DNA from: an uncultured Collinsella sp.
GTDB lineage: Bacteria; Actinomycetota; Coriobacteriia; Coriobacteriales; Coriobacteriaceae
Assembly: GCA_934668695.1 (NCBI GenBank)
Contig: CAKUOD010000007.1
Span: 1-64,000, forward strand
Length of the DNA: 64,000 bases
Direction of reading: 5' to 3'
Numbering within the stretch: position 1 is the stretch's first letter; the number at the start of each line of letters is the position of its first letter. Under the pieces are notes generated by a model. The model was not told where the DNA came from. It made no database searches and was given only the letters and a program-made list of their open reading frames with translations. The position numbers were made by a program, and so were the translations under genes. Below are positions 49,154-60,783 of this stretch, piece by piece.

Positions 49154-49618
49154 TTAGAAGTGACGGCGGATGGCGTCGACCATACCCTGGGGCGTGGTCT
49201 GGCCGAGCACGTCGGCTGCGGCATCGGCGTCCATAAAGATGTTCATGAGCGCCTGCAGGGCCTCGACCTGGCCGCCCGGCTCGGCGATGCCCAAATTGAT
49301 GACGATCCGCGCCGGCACCGGAGCGCCCATGCCAGCCATAGCGTTAAATGTCACGGGCGCGACGGGCTTCACCACCGCGATATAGGGCTTGGCCACAAAC
49401 CCCGGATCGGTATGCGGAATGGCAATGTTTGCCGCCGGCATGGCAAGACCCGTGGGATAGGCATCCTCGCGCGTGCGAACGGCGTCGAACCAGCCGTCGG
49501 CAATGTAACCACACGGAGCAAGCTCGCCCTCAAGCCGCGCAAACACCTCATCCGGCGTCGCACACTCCCAATCAAAAAACACCAGCTCAGGCGTAAACAG
49601 CGCCTCGTTATCCGCCAT
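49154..49618 (-). CDS. PTS sugar transporter subunit IIA (fructose/galactitol type), orphan
   Basis: A 154-residue EIIA domain of the fructose/mannitol/galactitol superfamily. The phosphorylatable His is in NIAIPHTDPG, with the preceding YPTGLAMPAA as in GatA-like proteins. No IIB or IIC genes are nearby, so it either serves permeases elsewhere or has a regulatory role. Monocistronic between REP-like blocks (49003-49142 and 49637-49692). Confidence 0.88.
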   Translation of the reverse strand: MADNEALFTPELVFFDWECATPDEVFARLEGELAPCGYIADGWFDAVRTREDAYPTGLAMPAANIAIPHTDPGFVAKPYIAVVKPVAPVTFNAMAGMGAPVPARIVINLGIAEPGGQVEALQALMNIFMDADAAADVLGQTTPQGMVDAIRRHF

Positions 49619-49636
49619 GCGCTCACCTCTCTCACC

Positions 49637-49692
49637 TAGTCATCGGGGACGTTCTTAAACGACTAGTCATTCAAGAACGTCCCCGATGACTA
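49637..49692. repeat. REP-like perfect inverted repeat (20-bp arms)
   Basis: TAGTCATCGGGGACGTTCTT (49637-49656) is mirrored exactly by AAGAACGTCCCCGATGACTA (49673-49692). The loop contains GACTAGTCA, itself palindromic. On either strand it could form a stable hairpin next to the PTS gene start. Confidence 0.88.
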
Positions 49693-49770
49693 CCTAAAAC
49701 AAAAGGTGGCCACGCGCGCCTTGGCGCCAATGACCACCCTGACTACTCGGCTAAATTGTACTGTGCGTCG

Positions 49771-50472
49771 CTAGCCGCGAGGCGCGTCAATTGCCACCTT
49801 GCCGCTCTCCAGCACGTGAACGCGGCCGTCGGCGAGCATTTGCACGACCTCGGGATACAGCACGTGCTCAATCGCATGGATGTGCTCCTCGAGCGTGTCG
49901 ACATCCCAGCCCTCCTCAACAGCCAGCGCACGCTGGGCGATGATGGGACCGTTGTCGTAGACCTCGTTGGCAAAATGCACGGTCACGCCAGTTACCTTGA
50001 CGCCGCGCGCAAAGGCATCGTCAATCGCATGCGCACCGGTAAAGCTCGGCAGCAGCGCCGGATGCAAGTTGACCACGCGGTTGGGAAACGCCGCCAGCAG
50101 CGGTGTGTGCACCATGCGCATGTAGCCGGCCATGACCACATACTCGCAACCGCACTCGAGCAGCTCGTGCGCGATGATCTCGTCGGCGGCAATAGGATCG
50201 GCGTAGACATCCTTGGACAGCGTGAGCGTCTGGATACCCGCGCGCTCAGCGCGCTGCAGGCCCTTGGCCGAAGGACGGCTCGACACCACAAGCTCAATCG
50301 AAGCGTTGAGCTTGCCGGCGGCGATCAGATCGATCAGCGCCTGCAGGTTGGTACCCGAACCGCTGATGAGCACACCGATCTTGAGCGGCTCGGCCGTATC
50401 GGTGCCGGTCGGACGGGTGTAGGGCACAAAGCCCAGGCCCTCACTAGCAGCCATCTGATCGTTAGCGCTCAT
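49771..50472 (-). CDS. purN: Phosphoribosylglycinamide formyltransferase
   Basis: A 233-residue GAR transformylase, step 3 of purine synthesis using 10-formyl-THF. Motifs: IGVLISGSGTNLQALID, VVSSRPSAKGLQRAE, VVMAGYMRMV, the catalytic NLHPALLPSFTGAHAIDDA and VTGVTVHFANEVYDNGPIIA. It has an N-terminal extension of about 30 residues before IGVLISG. The ATG at 50472 (MSANDQMAAS) overlaps the purM stop by 11 bases, so expression is coupled. Confidence 0.96.
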   Translation of the reverse strand: MSANDQMAASEGLGFVPYTRPTGTDTAEPLKIGVLISGSGTNLQALIDLIAAGKLNASIELVVSSRPSAKGLQRAERAGIQTLTLSKDVYADPIAADEIIAHELLECGCEYVVMAGYMRMVHTPLLAAFPNRVVNLHPALLPSFTGAHAIDDAFARGVKVTGVTVHFANEVYDNGPIIAQRALAVEEGWDVDTLEEHIHAIEHVLYPEVVQMLADGRVHVLESGKVAIDAPRG

Positions 50473-51565
50473 CGGAGTACACGACCTCACCGGAGCCCTC
50501 GACGCACTCGCCCACGCGGAACGGCTTCTCGCCCAGCGCGACCAGGGCTGCGGTAACCGCGGCCTCGTCCTCGGGGGCGACGATCAGGCACAGGCCGACG
50601 CCCATGTTGAAGGTCTTGCATGCCTCGTTGGGCGCGAGCTCGGCCTGACGCGACACGTAGGTGATGACGGGCGGAACATCCCAGCCCATCTCGGCGCCGT
50701 TGCGGGTGACCACGGCGTCGACGTCGTCGGCGAGCGCGCGGTTGAGGTTCTCGGAAATACCGCCGCCGGTGATGTGGGCGATGGCGTGCACGCTGGCGCC
50801 ACCGCGGAGCAGCTCCAGGATCGGCTTGACGTAGATGCGCGTGGGAGCCAGCAGGGCGTCTGCCAGCGATGCGCCGCCGAGTTCCTCGAGCGGACGGCTC
50901 AGTTCCTCTGCCTTAGCGGCAGCCTCGGGCGTGCCCGGCTTGATGCCGTCGACACCGATGACCTTGCGCACGAGTGAGTATCCGTTGGAGTGCACGCCGG
51001 TGGAAGGCAGGCCCAGGATCACATCGCCCGGGCGGACGTTTGCGGGGTCGAGCATCTTGGGACGGTCGACGACGCCCACGGTAAATCCGGCAAGGTCGTA
51101 GTCGGCAGGAGCCATAACGCCCGGGTGCTCGGCCATCTCGCCGCCCACGAGCGCGCAGCCCGCGAGCTTGCAGCCGTCGGCCACACCCTTGATGATCTTT
51201 GCCATGTGCTCGGCCTCGATGTGACCGATGGCAACGTAGTCTAGGAAGAACAGCGGCTCGGCGCCCGAAGCCAGAATGTCGTTGACGCACATAGCGACCA
51301 GGTCCTGGCCCACCGTCTCGTGACGGTCCATGATCTGGGCGAGCACGAGCTTGGTGCCCACGCCGTCGGTACCGCTGATCAGGATCGGGTCTTCCATATC
51401 CTTAAGCGCGGCGGCCGAGAACAGGCCACCAAAGCCACCGATGCCGCCGATAACCTCGGGGCGATTGGTGTCCTTGACCATTTGCTTAATCGCGTCGACG
51501 GCGCGGCCGCCCTCGGCGGTATCGACGCCGGCGTCCTCGTACGTCACATGCTTGCTGTCGCTCAT
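50462..51565 (-). CDS. purM: Phosphoribosylformylglycinamidine cyclo-ligase
   Basis: A 367-residue AIR synthetase, step 5 of purine synthesis. Characteristic segments: VTYEDAGVDTAEGGRAVDAI, PILISGTDGVGTKLVLAQ, DLVAMCVNDILASGAEPLFF, LVGGEMAEHPGVM and GGGISENLNRAL. The length is slightly above the family mean (about 340-350). Followed by purN with overlap, preceded by purF with a 157-bp gap that holds a repeat fragment. Confidence 0.97.
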   Translation of the reverse strand: MSDSKHVTYEDAGVDTAEGGRAVDAIKQMVKDTNRPEVIGGIGGFGGLFSAAALKDMEDPILISGTDGVGTKLVLAQIMDRHETVGQDLVAMCVNDILASGAEPLFFLDYVAIGHIEAEHMAKIIKGVADGCKLAGCALVGGEMAEHPGVMAPADYDLAGFTVGVVDRPKMLDPANVRPGDVILGLPSTGVHSNGYSLVRKVIGVDGIKPGTPEAAAKAEELSRPLEELGGASLADALLAPTRIYVKPILELLRGGASVHAIAHITGGGISENLNRALADDVDAVVTRNGAEMGWDVPPVITYVSRQAELAPNEACKTFNMGVGLCLIVAPEDEAAVTAALVALGEKPFRVGECVEGSGEVVYSDER

Positions 51566-51683
51566 CTGAGCCTTCCTCTCCCACTACCGTGGCGCCGCGC
51601 GGGCGCCAAACGGTGCTCATAGTTGTCCTCGATTCGGTGCATGCCATAACAGCGCACACCGTTCAATCAACAAAACAGCAGGT

Positions 51684-51724
51684 AAAACCTACCAAAATAA
51701 ACCTGTCCCCATATGGCAGGTTTT
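51684..51724. repeat. Repeat fragment between purF and purM
   Basis: AAAACCTACCAAAATAAACC TGTCCCC then ATATGGCAGGTTTT. It is related to the inverted repeat at 40024-40198. AAAACCT/AGGTTTT ends can pair. It lies directly at the 3' end of purF. Confidence 0.6.
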
Positions 51725-53393
51725 ATGCCTCGCCGTGCTCCTCTTCCCAGCTGCGGTCGTCGTATTTCTCGATCACGGCGTCGTCGTCAAAGTGCAGCGG
51801 CTTGTCCAGGTTGCGGGGCTTAAAGCCCTCCATAAACTTGTCGCGGCCAAAGCTCTCGGGAATCGCCACGGGGTAGCGGCCGGTAAAGCACGCATCGCAG
51901 TAACCGCCCTTGGGCATGACCTTAAGCAGGCCCTCGACCGAAAGGAAGGCCAGCGAATCGGCGCCGATATACTCGCAAATCTCGTCGACCGTCTTGTTGG
52001 CGCTGATAAGCTGCGACTGCACGTCGGTATCGATACCGTAGAAGCACGGCCAAATGACCTCGGGCGAGTTGATGCGGATGTGAATCTCCTTGGCGCCGGC
52101 GTTGCGCAGCATCTTGACGAGCTGCACCATGGTGGTGCCGCGGACGATGGAATCATCGATGACGACCAGGCGCTTGCCCTCGATGTTGTCGCGCAGCGGG
52201 TTGAGTTTCATACGCACGCCCATGGCACGCAACTCCTGCGTAGGCTCGATAAACGTACGGCCCACGTAGCGGTTCTTGATAAGGCCCTCGCCAAAGGGAA
52301 TACCGCTCTCGTGCGAATACCCCTCCGCGGGCGGCAGGCCGGAGTCGGGCACGCCGATGACCAGGTCGGCCTCGACAGGCTCCTCATGTGCCAGCTGACG
52401 ACCCATGTCGTAACGGCAGGCATAGACGCTCTTGCCGTTCATGATGGAGTCGGGGCGGGCAAAGTAGACCTGCTCAAAGATGCAGTTGGCGGGCTCTTCG
52501 GCTGCAGGCACGCCCTGCTCGGATACCAGACCCTCGGCGCTGATGCGCAAGATCTCGCCGGGACGGACGTCACGGACGTACTCGGCACCCACGATGTCGA
52601 GTGCGCAGGTCTCGGAAGCAACGACCCATCCGCCGGCGCGCGTGACACGGACGGCGGAGTCGACCGTAGCGGCGCCGTCCTGCGACGGCAGCTGCGAAAC
52701 GGCTGCGGCATCGGCCTGGTCCAGACCCTCGTCCACCAGCTTGCCCAGCACGAGCGGGCGAATGCCGTGCGGATCGCGGAATGCGTAGAGCGCCTGCTCG
52801 TTGATGAGCGTCATGGCGTAGCCGCCGCGCACGAGCTCCATGGTCTTGCGAATGCCCTCGCGCAGATGGCCTGTACGCTGAGTAAAGTAGCCGATGAGTT
52901 TGGTCGCGACCTCGGAATCCGAATTGGAGAGGAACGGCACGCCCAGCTCGATCAGCTGGCGGCGCAGCTCGTCAGTGTTGACGAGGGTGCCGTTGTGCGC
53001 GAGCGCGATAATGACGCTATTGATGGTAGAGAGGTGCGGCTGAGAGGCTTCCCAGCTCTTGGCGCCGGCAGTGCCGTAGCGCACATGACCCACGGCCAGC
53101 TGGCCGGAGAGCGTCGACAGGTCGGCGTTGGAGAACACGCGGTCGAGCAGGCCCAGATCCTTGCGGACCATAACCGTGCCGCCGTCGCCCACGGCGATTC
53201 CAGCCGATTCCTGGCCACGGTGCTGCAGCGCACGCAGGCCAAAGTACGTCAGTCGAGCCACGTCGCGATCGGGCGCCCATACGCCGAAAATGCCACATTC
53301 CTCATGCAGCTGGTCGGAGTCCGGATCATACGTCGACATGGTCTTCACCTGTCCCGCGGCGCGCTCGGCCGCGTGGATGGTTTCTTGAGACAT
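51723..53393 (-). CDS. purF: Amidophosphoribosyltransferase
   Basis: A 556-residue enzyme for the first committed purine step, PRPP plus glutamine to phosphoribosylamine. The catalytic nucleophile is Cys33 in CGIFGVWAPD, so a 32-residue propeptide must be removed, longer than the 11 residues of the Bacillus enzyme. Glutaminase: RALQHRGQESAGI, GHVRYGTAG. PRTase loop: RLVVIDDSIVRGTTMVQLV. C-terminal GGYCDACFTGRYP suggests the [4Fe-4S]-containing Bacillus-type enzyme. The ATG at 53393 has GAGGGG upstream; an internal ATG at 53339 would give a shorter propeptide but has a weaker site. Confidence 0.96.
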   Translation of the reverse strand: MSQETIHAAERAAGQVKTMSTYDPDSDQLHEECGIFGVWAPDRDVARLTYFGLRALQHRGQESAGIAVGDGGTVMVRKDLGLLDRVFSNADLSTLSGQLAVGHVRYGTAGAKSWEASQPHLSTINSVIIALAHNGTLVNTDELRRQLIELGVPFLSNSDSEVATKLIGYFTQRTGHLREGIRKTMELVRGGYAMTLINEQALYAFRDPHGIRPLVLGKLVDEGLDQADAAAVSQLPSQDGAATVDSAVRVTRAGGWVVASETCALDIVGAEYVRDVRPGEILRISAEGLVSEQGVPAAEEPANCIFEQVYFARPDSIMNGKSVYACRYDMGRQLAHEEPVEADLVIGVPDSGLPPAEGYSHESGIPFGEGLIKNRYVGRTFIEPTQELRAMGVRMKLNPLRDNIEGKRLVVIDDSIVRGTTMVQLVKMLRNAGAKEIHIRINSPEVIWPCFYGIDTDVQSQLISANKTVDEICEYIGADSLAFLSVEGLLKVMPKGGYCDACFTGRYPVAIPESFGRDKFMEGFKPRNLDKPLHFDDDAVIEKYDDRSWEEEHGEA

Positions 53394-53434
53394 GGCATCC
53401 CCTCAGAGCCTCGTTATTTGGCGTTACCTGCCCT

Positions 53435-53440
53435 ATTATA
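53435..53440 (-). promoter_or_regulatory. Candidate -10 box for the purF-purM-purN operon
   Basis: TATAAT on the minus strand (GTGCGTATAATAGGG), 41 bases upstream of the purF ATG. A clear -35 box was not found. Confidence 0.45.
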
Positions 53441-53687
53441 CGCACGGCAAGACAAGCACTCCCGCGCATGAACAGCGCTTTTTAAAAGCCCACCGAGCTT
53501 ATAATCCGTTTTGCAGCCAAACATTTTATTGGGCAGCCGTCTCGGGGCCGACGGTCCCGCATGCTTCCGTTGCGACGCGTCTCGCCCGCCGTTGGGGCTT
53601 GCATTGTTGCAATTGGGACGTTCGTCCTGTCTTTTGGCAGGTCGGCGGCGTATCCTTGTACTTACAGCAAAACGAGAAAGGTTATGT

Positions 53688-54917
53688 ATGGATCGAAACG
53701 AACTCGACCCCAGCGTCCCCAGCGCCACGGAGGTCAAGAAGATCCCCCTCATCATTAAGGTGTACGCCGTCCTGTGCATCCTGTCCGGCGTGGGCACGCT
53801 CCCTTCGGTCGGCGCCTTTATGTGGCAGGTCATCACCGCGCTCATCAACGGCAACGCCGCCGCCAAGCTCGGCGACAACACGCTCGTCGCGGTCGGCCTT
53901 ATCGTCGCCGGCATCATGCTCTCTGCGGCAAGCGCCGTCATCCTGATCATCTTTGGCCTGGACCTTATCAAAAACCAGCGCCGCAACGCCGCTCGCCTGT
54001 CCTACATCCTTATTGCATTCACCGTCGTCGAGCTTTTGGTCGACGTGATGCTCCAGGGTATCGGGCTCTTCTTGCTTCGTCCCGCTATTCAGCTCGGTAT
54101 CCTCATCGCGCTTTCGGCCACCGTCGACCCCACGCTGCGCCAGGAGCGCGAGCTGCAGCGCCGCCTGCAGGAGATGCTCGACCGCGACGCCGCCGCCGAG
54201 GGCATGCTCGGGCGCGATGAAACCGGCGAAGGCTACATCAAGCTCAACTACTTCAACCTGTTCTGGGTGTTCTTTGTCTGCTGCATACTCGGCCTGATCG
54301 CCGAGGACATCTGGCACATGACGGTCGACGACCCGGGCGTCTACCAGAACCGCGCCGGCATGCTGTTTGGCCCCTTCAGCCCCATCTACGGATTTGGCGC
54401 CGTGCTCATGACCATGGTGCTCAACCGTTTCTACAAAAAGAACCCCATCATTATCTTTTTGGTGAGCGCGCTGCTCGGCGCAAGCTTTGAGGTGTTCGTG
54501 GGCTGGTTTATGCAGACCGCGTTTGGCGTGGTCTCGTGGAGCTACTCGCACATAACGCTGTTCGGTATGCCCGACCCGCTCGTGGTCCTCACGGGCGGAC
54601 GCACCTGCACGGGCTTCGCCTGTCTGTGGGGCCTGGGCGGCCTCATCTGGATCAAGCTGCTGCTGCCGAGGCTGCTTAAGCTGATCAACATGATCCCCTG
54701 GAAGAGCCGCTACTCGGCCACCGTCATCTTTACCGTTATCATGCTGGTCGACGGCGTCATGACGCTGCAGTCGCTCGACTACTGGTACCAGCGCGTTAAC
54801 GGCACGGAGCCGGACATTCCCGTCGCACAGTTCTACGGAGAGCACTTCGATAACGAGTACATGGAAAACCGCTTCCAGAGCATGACCATGAGCCCCAAGG
54901 ATGCGACGCGCGTGTAG
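53688..54917 (+). CDS. Putative ABC-transporter-type IV membrane protein (CmpB family)
   Basis: A 409-residue integral membrane protein with two parts. The N-terminal 150 residues hold four helices; the C-terminal part, after the charged TLRQERELQRRLQEMLDRDA segment, has four to five helices with FGPFSPIYGFGAV, GASFEVFVGWFMQ and FGVVSWSYS, typical of the ABC_trans_CmpB family. Function of that family is not proven. The ATG at 53688 (MDRNELDPSV) has GAAAGG 7 bases upstream; the longer open frame upstream is not coding. Divergent from purF. Confidence 0.85.
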   Translation: MDRNELDPSVPSATEVKKIPLIIKVYAVLCILSGVGTLPSVGAFMWQVITALINGNAAAKLGDNTLVAVGLIVAGIMLSAASAVILIIFGLDLIKNQRRNAARLSYILIAFTVVELLVDVMLQGIGLFLLRPAIQLGILIALSATVDPTLRQERELQRRLQEMLDRDAAAEGMLGRDETGEGYIKLNYFNLFWVFFVCCILGLIAEDIWHMTVDDPGVYQNRAGMLFGPFSPIYGFGAVLMTMVLNRFYKKNPIIIFLVSALLGASFEVFVGWFMQTAFGVVSWSYSHITLFGMPDPLVVLTGGRTCTGFACLWGLGGLIWIKLLLPRLLKLINMIPWKSRYSATVIFTVIMLVDGVMTLQSLDYWYQRVNGTEPDIPVAQFYGEHFDNEYMENRFQSMTMSPKDATRV

Positions 54918-54939
54918 CGCTCACCGCGCCCAAAACGCA

Positions 54940-54979
54940 AAATGCCCGCCGGTATCACACGTACCGGTGGGCATTTTTA
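54940..54979 (+). terminator. Rho-independent terminator after the CmpB-family gene
   Basis: AAATGCCCGCCGGTA pairs with TACCGGTGGGCATTT (one G-T pair), followed by TTA. It may also serve the convergent gene at 55008. Confidence 0.85.
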
Positions 54980-55007
54980 TAAACGATCCCTCTATCGACG
55001 CAAGCCT

Positions 55008-55424
55008 CTACGCCTCGCGCTCGACCTCACTCACGCATTCGTTCTTGATGGTGCCAACGAGCGCCTGCAGCGCATCGACCACGTGCGGGCGAATGTCCCC
55101 GCCGATAAGCACGAGCATGATGTCGTCACCTACGGCAAGCTCGCCGCTTGCCAGCCACACACGCACATAGCCGATACCCGGCATCGCGCGCGTGGCCTCG
55201 ATAGCAGACCGTACCTTTTCGGCGTCGTAGTCAAAGACCATGCCGCCCACCCTGTGGCCTGGCGCCACGCCATCGGTCTCGACTCCGCGCACCTCGGCCT
55301 TGGGCGTCGCGCGCACCACACCGTTATGCGTCAGATACATCCCACAGCCTGCCGCCGAAGCATCGGCCTTGGCCTCGCGCAGCCAAGCATCAATCGAAGG
55401 CATCAATTTGCCACTCTCGAGCAT
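55008..55424 (-). CDS. MoaE-like (molybdopterin synthase large-subunit family) protein
   Basis: A 138-residue protein that fits the MoaE family in order of motifs. HNGVVRATPK corresponds to the G-x-VR region. MVFDYDAEKVRSAIEATRAM replaces the L-x-Y-E-x-Y helix. GYVRVWLASGELAVGDDIML matches the HRxGxLxVGE strand but lacks the His-Arg. VDALQALVGTIKNECVSEVE aligns with the lysine-bearing end, keeping one Lys. With key residues missing and no other moa genes in the window, molybdopterin synthesis is doubtful. The ATG at 55424 has GGGAG 5 bases upstream. Convergent with the CmpB-family gene. Confidence 0.6.
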   Translation of the reverse strand: MLESGKLMPSIDAWLREAKADASAAGCGMYLTHNGVVRATPKAEVRGVETDGVAPGHRVGGMVFDYDAEKVRSAIEATRAMPGIGYVRVWLASGELAVGDDIMLVLIGGDIRPHVVDALQALVGTIKNECVSEVEREA

Positions 55425-55491
55425 CATTTCTCCCTTACCGTCGTCGAGTAGCCAATTTGGGACGGGGCCTTTTTAGCTACTCTCGAACAAC

Positions 55492-56490
55492 TTATTCCTC
55501 GACCGGCGTGAGCACCATGACGGCGCGTGTGTTGCTCAGCGACAGCGAACGACAGGTCACAAGCGTTACAACCTTAGTTGCCGAAGCGGCACGATCGGTA
55601 GCATCACTCGCCACGGCGGAAGCGCCGTCGAGCATCTCGGACAGGTAGTTCTTGAGTCCGTCGTCGCCCTCAAAATTGGTCGTGCGCGCCTTGGCATACG
55701 TGTCCTCGACCACCTTGGTCGCCAGCGGACGCAGCTTATACGTCGCATCGCGCGTGATGTAGTACACAAACTCGATGCTATCGAACGTCGCCTGATCAGT
55801 GGTGTCCGAAATCACGTTGAACATCGATCCGTCGTTCATATGGTGGCCGTAGATCGTGGTCTGCTGGTCGACCATTCCCGGCGCGGTGTCATCGCTATCC
55901 AGGAAAATGGCACCGGACGCGTTAGCCGTTCCGTCGAACAGCGTGTTGAGGTATTTGGAGTTGTTGTTGGTCTGCACCACGGGATAGTTGATGTTGGTTC
56001 CCGGCACGTAAATCCAACCCACAATCTCGGGGTTCGTCTGAGCAAGCGCATCAAAGTCGATAATCGGCACGCCGCTGGCGTCCTTATCGCTTACATATTG
56101 CTTCTCGATTTTCTGATACGAATCGCTCGCCTGCTTATAGCCAATCTGGGCATTAATAAAGATAGCGGCGGCGGCGACAATCAGGCCGATACCGATGATG
56201 ATGAGCAGAATGGGAATAATGGAGCGGCGCTTTTTGCGCGGCGGCTCGGTGTAATCCGACGGCGCGGCATGCGATGAAGACCGGGGCGGCTTCTTAGCGG
56301 AGCTATAAGACGAAGGACGATATGCGGCCGGCGCGTCCTGTCGACGATGCGTCGCCGGTGTCACGGGACGCGGCGCGCGCGGCTGCTGAGGAGAGGATGT
56401 CCGACCCTGCTGCGCCGCATGGGCGGCACCCGGCTTCGACGGATCGGGAATCTGAGAAGCCTTGAATCGTTTTCCCTGATAATCGGACAT
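55492..56490 (-). CDS. srtB: Class B sortase
   Basis: A 332-residue membrane transpeptidase. A long Pro/Ser/Arg-rich cytoplasmic tail (about 90 residues) precedes one helix, IIPILLIIIGIGLIVAAAAI. The extracellular sortase domain has PEIVGWIYVPGTNINYPVVQ, typical of class B, the catalytic His in TIYGHHMNDGSMF, Cys in VTLVTCRS and Arg in NTRAVMV. The tail is much longer than in known class B enzymes. It may anchor LPXTG proteins in general; a link to the adhesin at 7846-14166 is only possible, since pilin-type substrates normally use class C enzymes. Confidence 0.92.
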   Translation of the reverse strand: MSDYQGKRFKASQIPDPSKPGAAHAAQQGRTSSPQQPRAPRPVTPATHRRQDAPAAYRPSSYSSAKKPPRSSSHAAPSDYTEPPRKKRRSIIPILLIIIGIGLIVAAAAIFINAQIGYKQASDSYQKIEKQYVSDKDASGVPIIDFDALAQTNPEIVGWIYVPGTNINYPVVQTNNNSKYLNTLFDGTANASGAIFLDSDDTAPGMVDQQTTIYGHHMNDGSMFNVISDTTDQATFDSIEFVYYITRDATYKLRPLATKVVEDTYAKARTTNFEGDDGLKNYLSEMLDGASAVASDATDRAASATKVVTLVTCRSLSLSNTRAVMVLTPVEE

Positions 56491-56525
56491 GGCTCTCCTT
56501 ATACTGCGGTGAAACGGCGGAACGC

Positions 56526-56990
56526 CTAGGCGTCAGCCATCTCCTGCTTCATCTTCTCGATAACCTTGCGGTACTCGGGGTCGCAAGCACCCAGAATCTG
56601 CGTGGCATAGATAGCGGCGTTCTTGGCACCGTTGATGGCAACGCAGGCCACGGGCACGCCCGAAGGCATCTGCACCATCGACAGCAGCGAATCCATACCG
56701 CCCAGGTCACTCGTCTTCATAGGCACGCCGATAACCGGCAGCGGCGTAAAGGCAGCCACGACACCACCCAGGTGGGCGGCCTTGCCGGCGGCGGCGATAA
56801 TCACTTTGATACCGCGATCGGCGGCAGTCGAAGCCCACTCGTGGACCTTCGCCGGCGTGCGGTGCGCGCTCGCGATCACGAGCTCATAGGGCACACCCAG
56901 TGCCTCGAGCTCGGCGGTGCAGCCTTCCATAACGCCCAGATCGGACTTGGAACCCATGATAATCCCGACAACCGGCTTTTGATCTGCCAT
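56526..56990 (-). CDS. purE: N5-carboxyaminoimidazole ribonucleotide mutase
   Basis: A 154-residue PurE, interconverting N5-CAIR and CAIR in purine synthesis. Motifs: VGIIMGSKSDLGVMEG, SAHRTPAKVHEW, IIAAAGKAAHLGGVVAA, and PVIGVPMKTSDLGGMDSLLS followed by VQMPSGVPVA. The ATG at 56990 follows AGGAGG at 9 bases; the TTG at 56996 is nearer but less likely. A TATACT at 57054-57059 (minus strand) is a candidate -10. It is separate from purF-purM-purN and no purK is seen here. Confidence 0.96.
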   Translation of the reverse strand: MADQKPVVGIIMGSKSDLGVMEGCTAELEALGVPYELVIASAHRTPAKVHEWASTAADRGIKVIIAAAGKAAHLGGVVAAFTPLPVIGVPMKTSDLGGMDSLLSMVQMPSGVPVACVAINGAKNAAIYATQILGACDPEYRKVIEKMKQEMADA

Positions 56991-57084
56991 AAACAAAGAC
57001 CTCCTGTTGAGAGCGGCGACGCGGCGGATCCGCGACCCTTAACTACTGAGAGTAGTATAGCCGCTCCCGTCCCTGCGGTCTGTG

Positions 57085-57174
57085 GGTGCTCTGCGGCGGC
57101 CCGGTGTTTTCATCTTCACTCCGGTTGCTACGCAAAGTCGTTCAGATGAAAACACCGGGCCGCCGCAGAGCACC
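57085..57174. repeat. Perfect 31-bp inverted repeat
   Basis: GGTGCTCTGCGGCGGCCCGG then TGTTTTCATCT (57085-57115) is mirrored without mismatch at 57144-57174. The loop is 28 bases (57116-57143). It lies upstream of the purE promoter region. No related copy was found in the window. Confidence 0.92.
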
Positions 57175-57262
57175 TTCGACCTACCGGGGTTTGCCATGAC
57201 GTACGTTGGCTGATTTGGTTTGGATGTAAGGTTGACGGGGTTGGTCGGGCCCCTTACAAAAC

Positions 57263-57300
57263 GTGGGCGCCTTCGTTCGAATGAACGAAGGCGCCCGCAC
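57263..57300 (-). terminator. Hairpin, probable carAB terminator
   Basis: GTGGGCGCCTTCGTTC pairs with GAACGAAGGCGCCCGCAC (one mismatch). On the minus strand it is followed by GTTTTGT. It lies about 170 bases after the carB stop, beyond the inverted repeat at 57342-57483. Confidence 0.6.
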
Positions 57301-57341
57301 TCTTTTATATTCAGCCCTAGTCATCGCGCAAAGTCCCTTCG

Positions 57342-57467
57342 GCAGCACACGGTGCACCCGAGTCACCGCAGGCCGGGGCGGGAGGCGGACCTTTCTCTCG
57401 GAAAACTTCGCGAAGCCCAGTTTCTGAGAGAAAGTGTCCGGCTGCCGCCCCGGCCGGACAGGTCAGT

Positions 57468-57483
<16 letters not shown>
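57342..57483. repeat. Long imperfect palindrome whose outer arm is the 3' end of carB
   Basis: Outer arms GCAGCACACGGTG (57342-57354) and CACCGTGTGCTGC (57471-57483) match exactly; the second encodes the last residues of CarB. Inner arms of about 29 bp (57371-57399 and 57426-57455, GGCCGGGGCGG...TTTCTCTC and inverse) match with few changes. The centre contains CTTCGCGAAG. Confidence 0.8.
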
Positions 57484-60782
<3,299 letters not shown>

Positions 60783-60783
60783 G

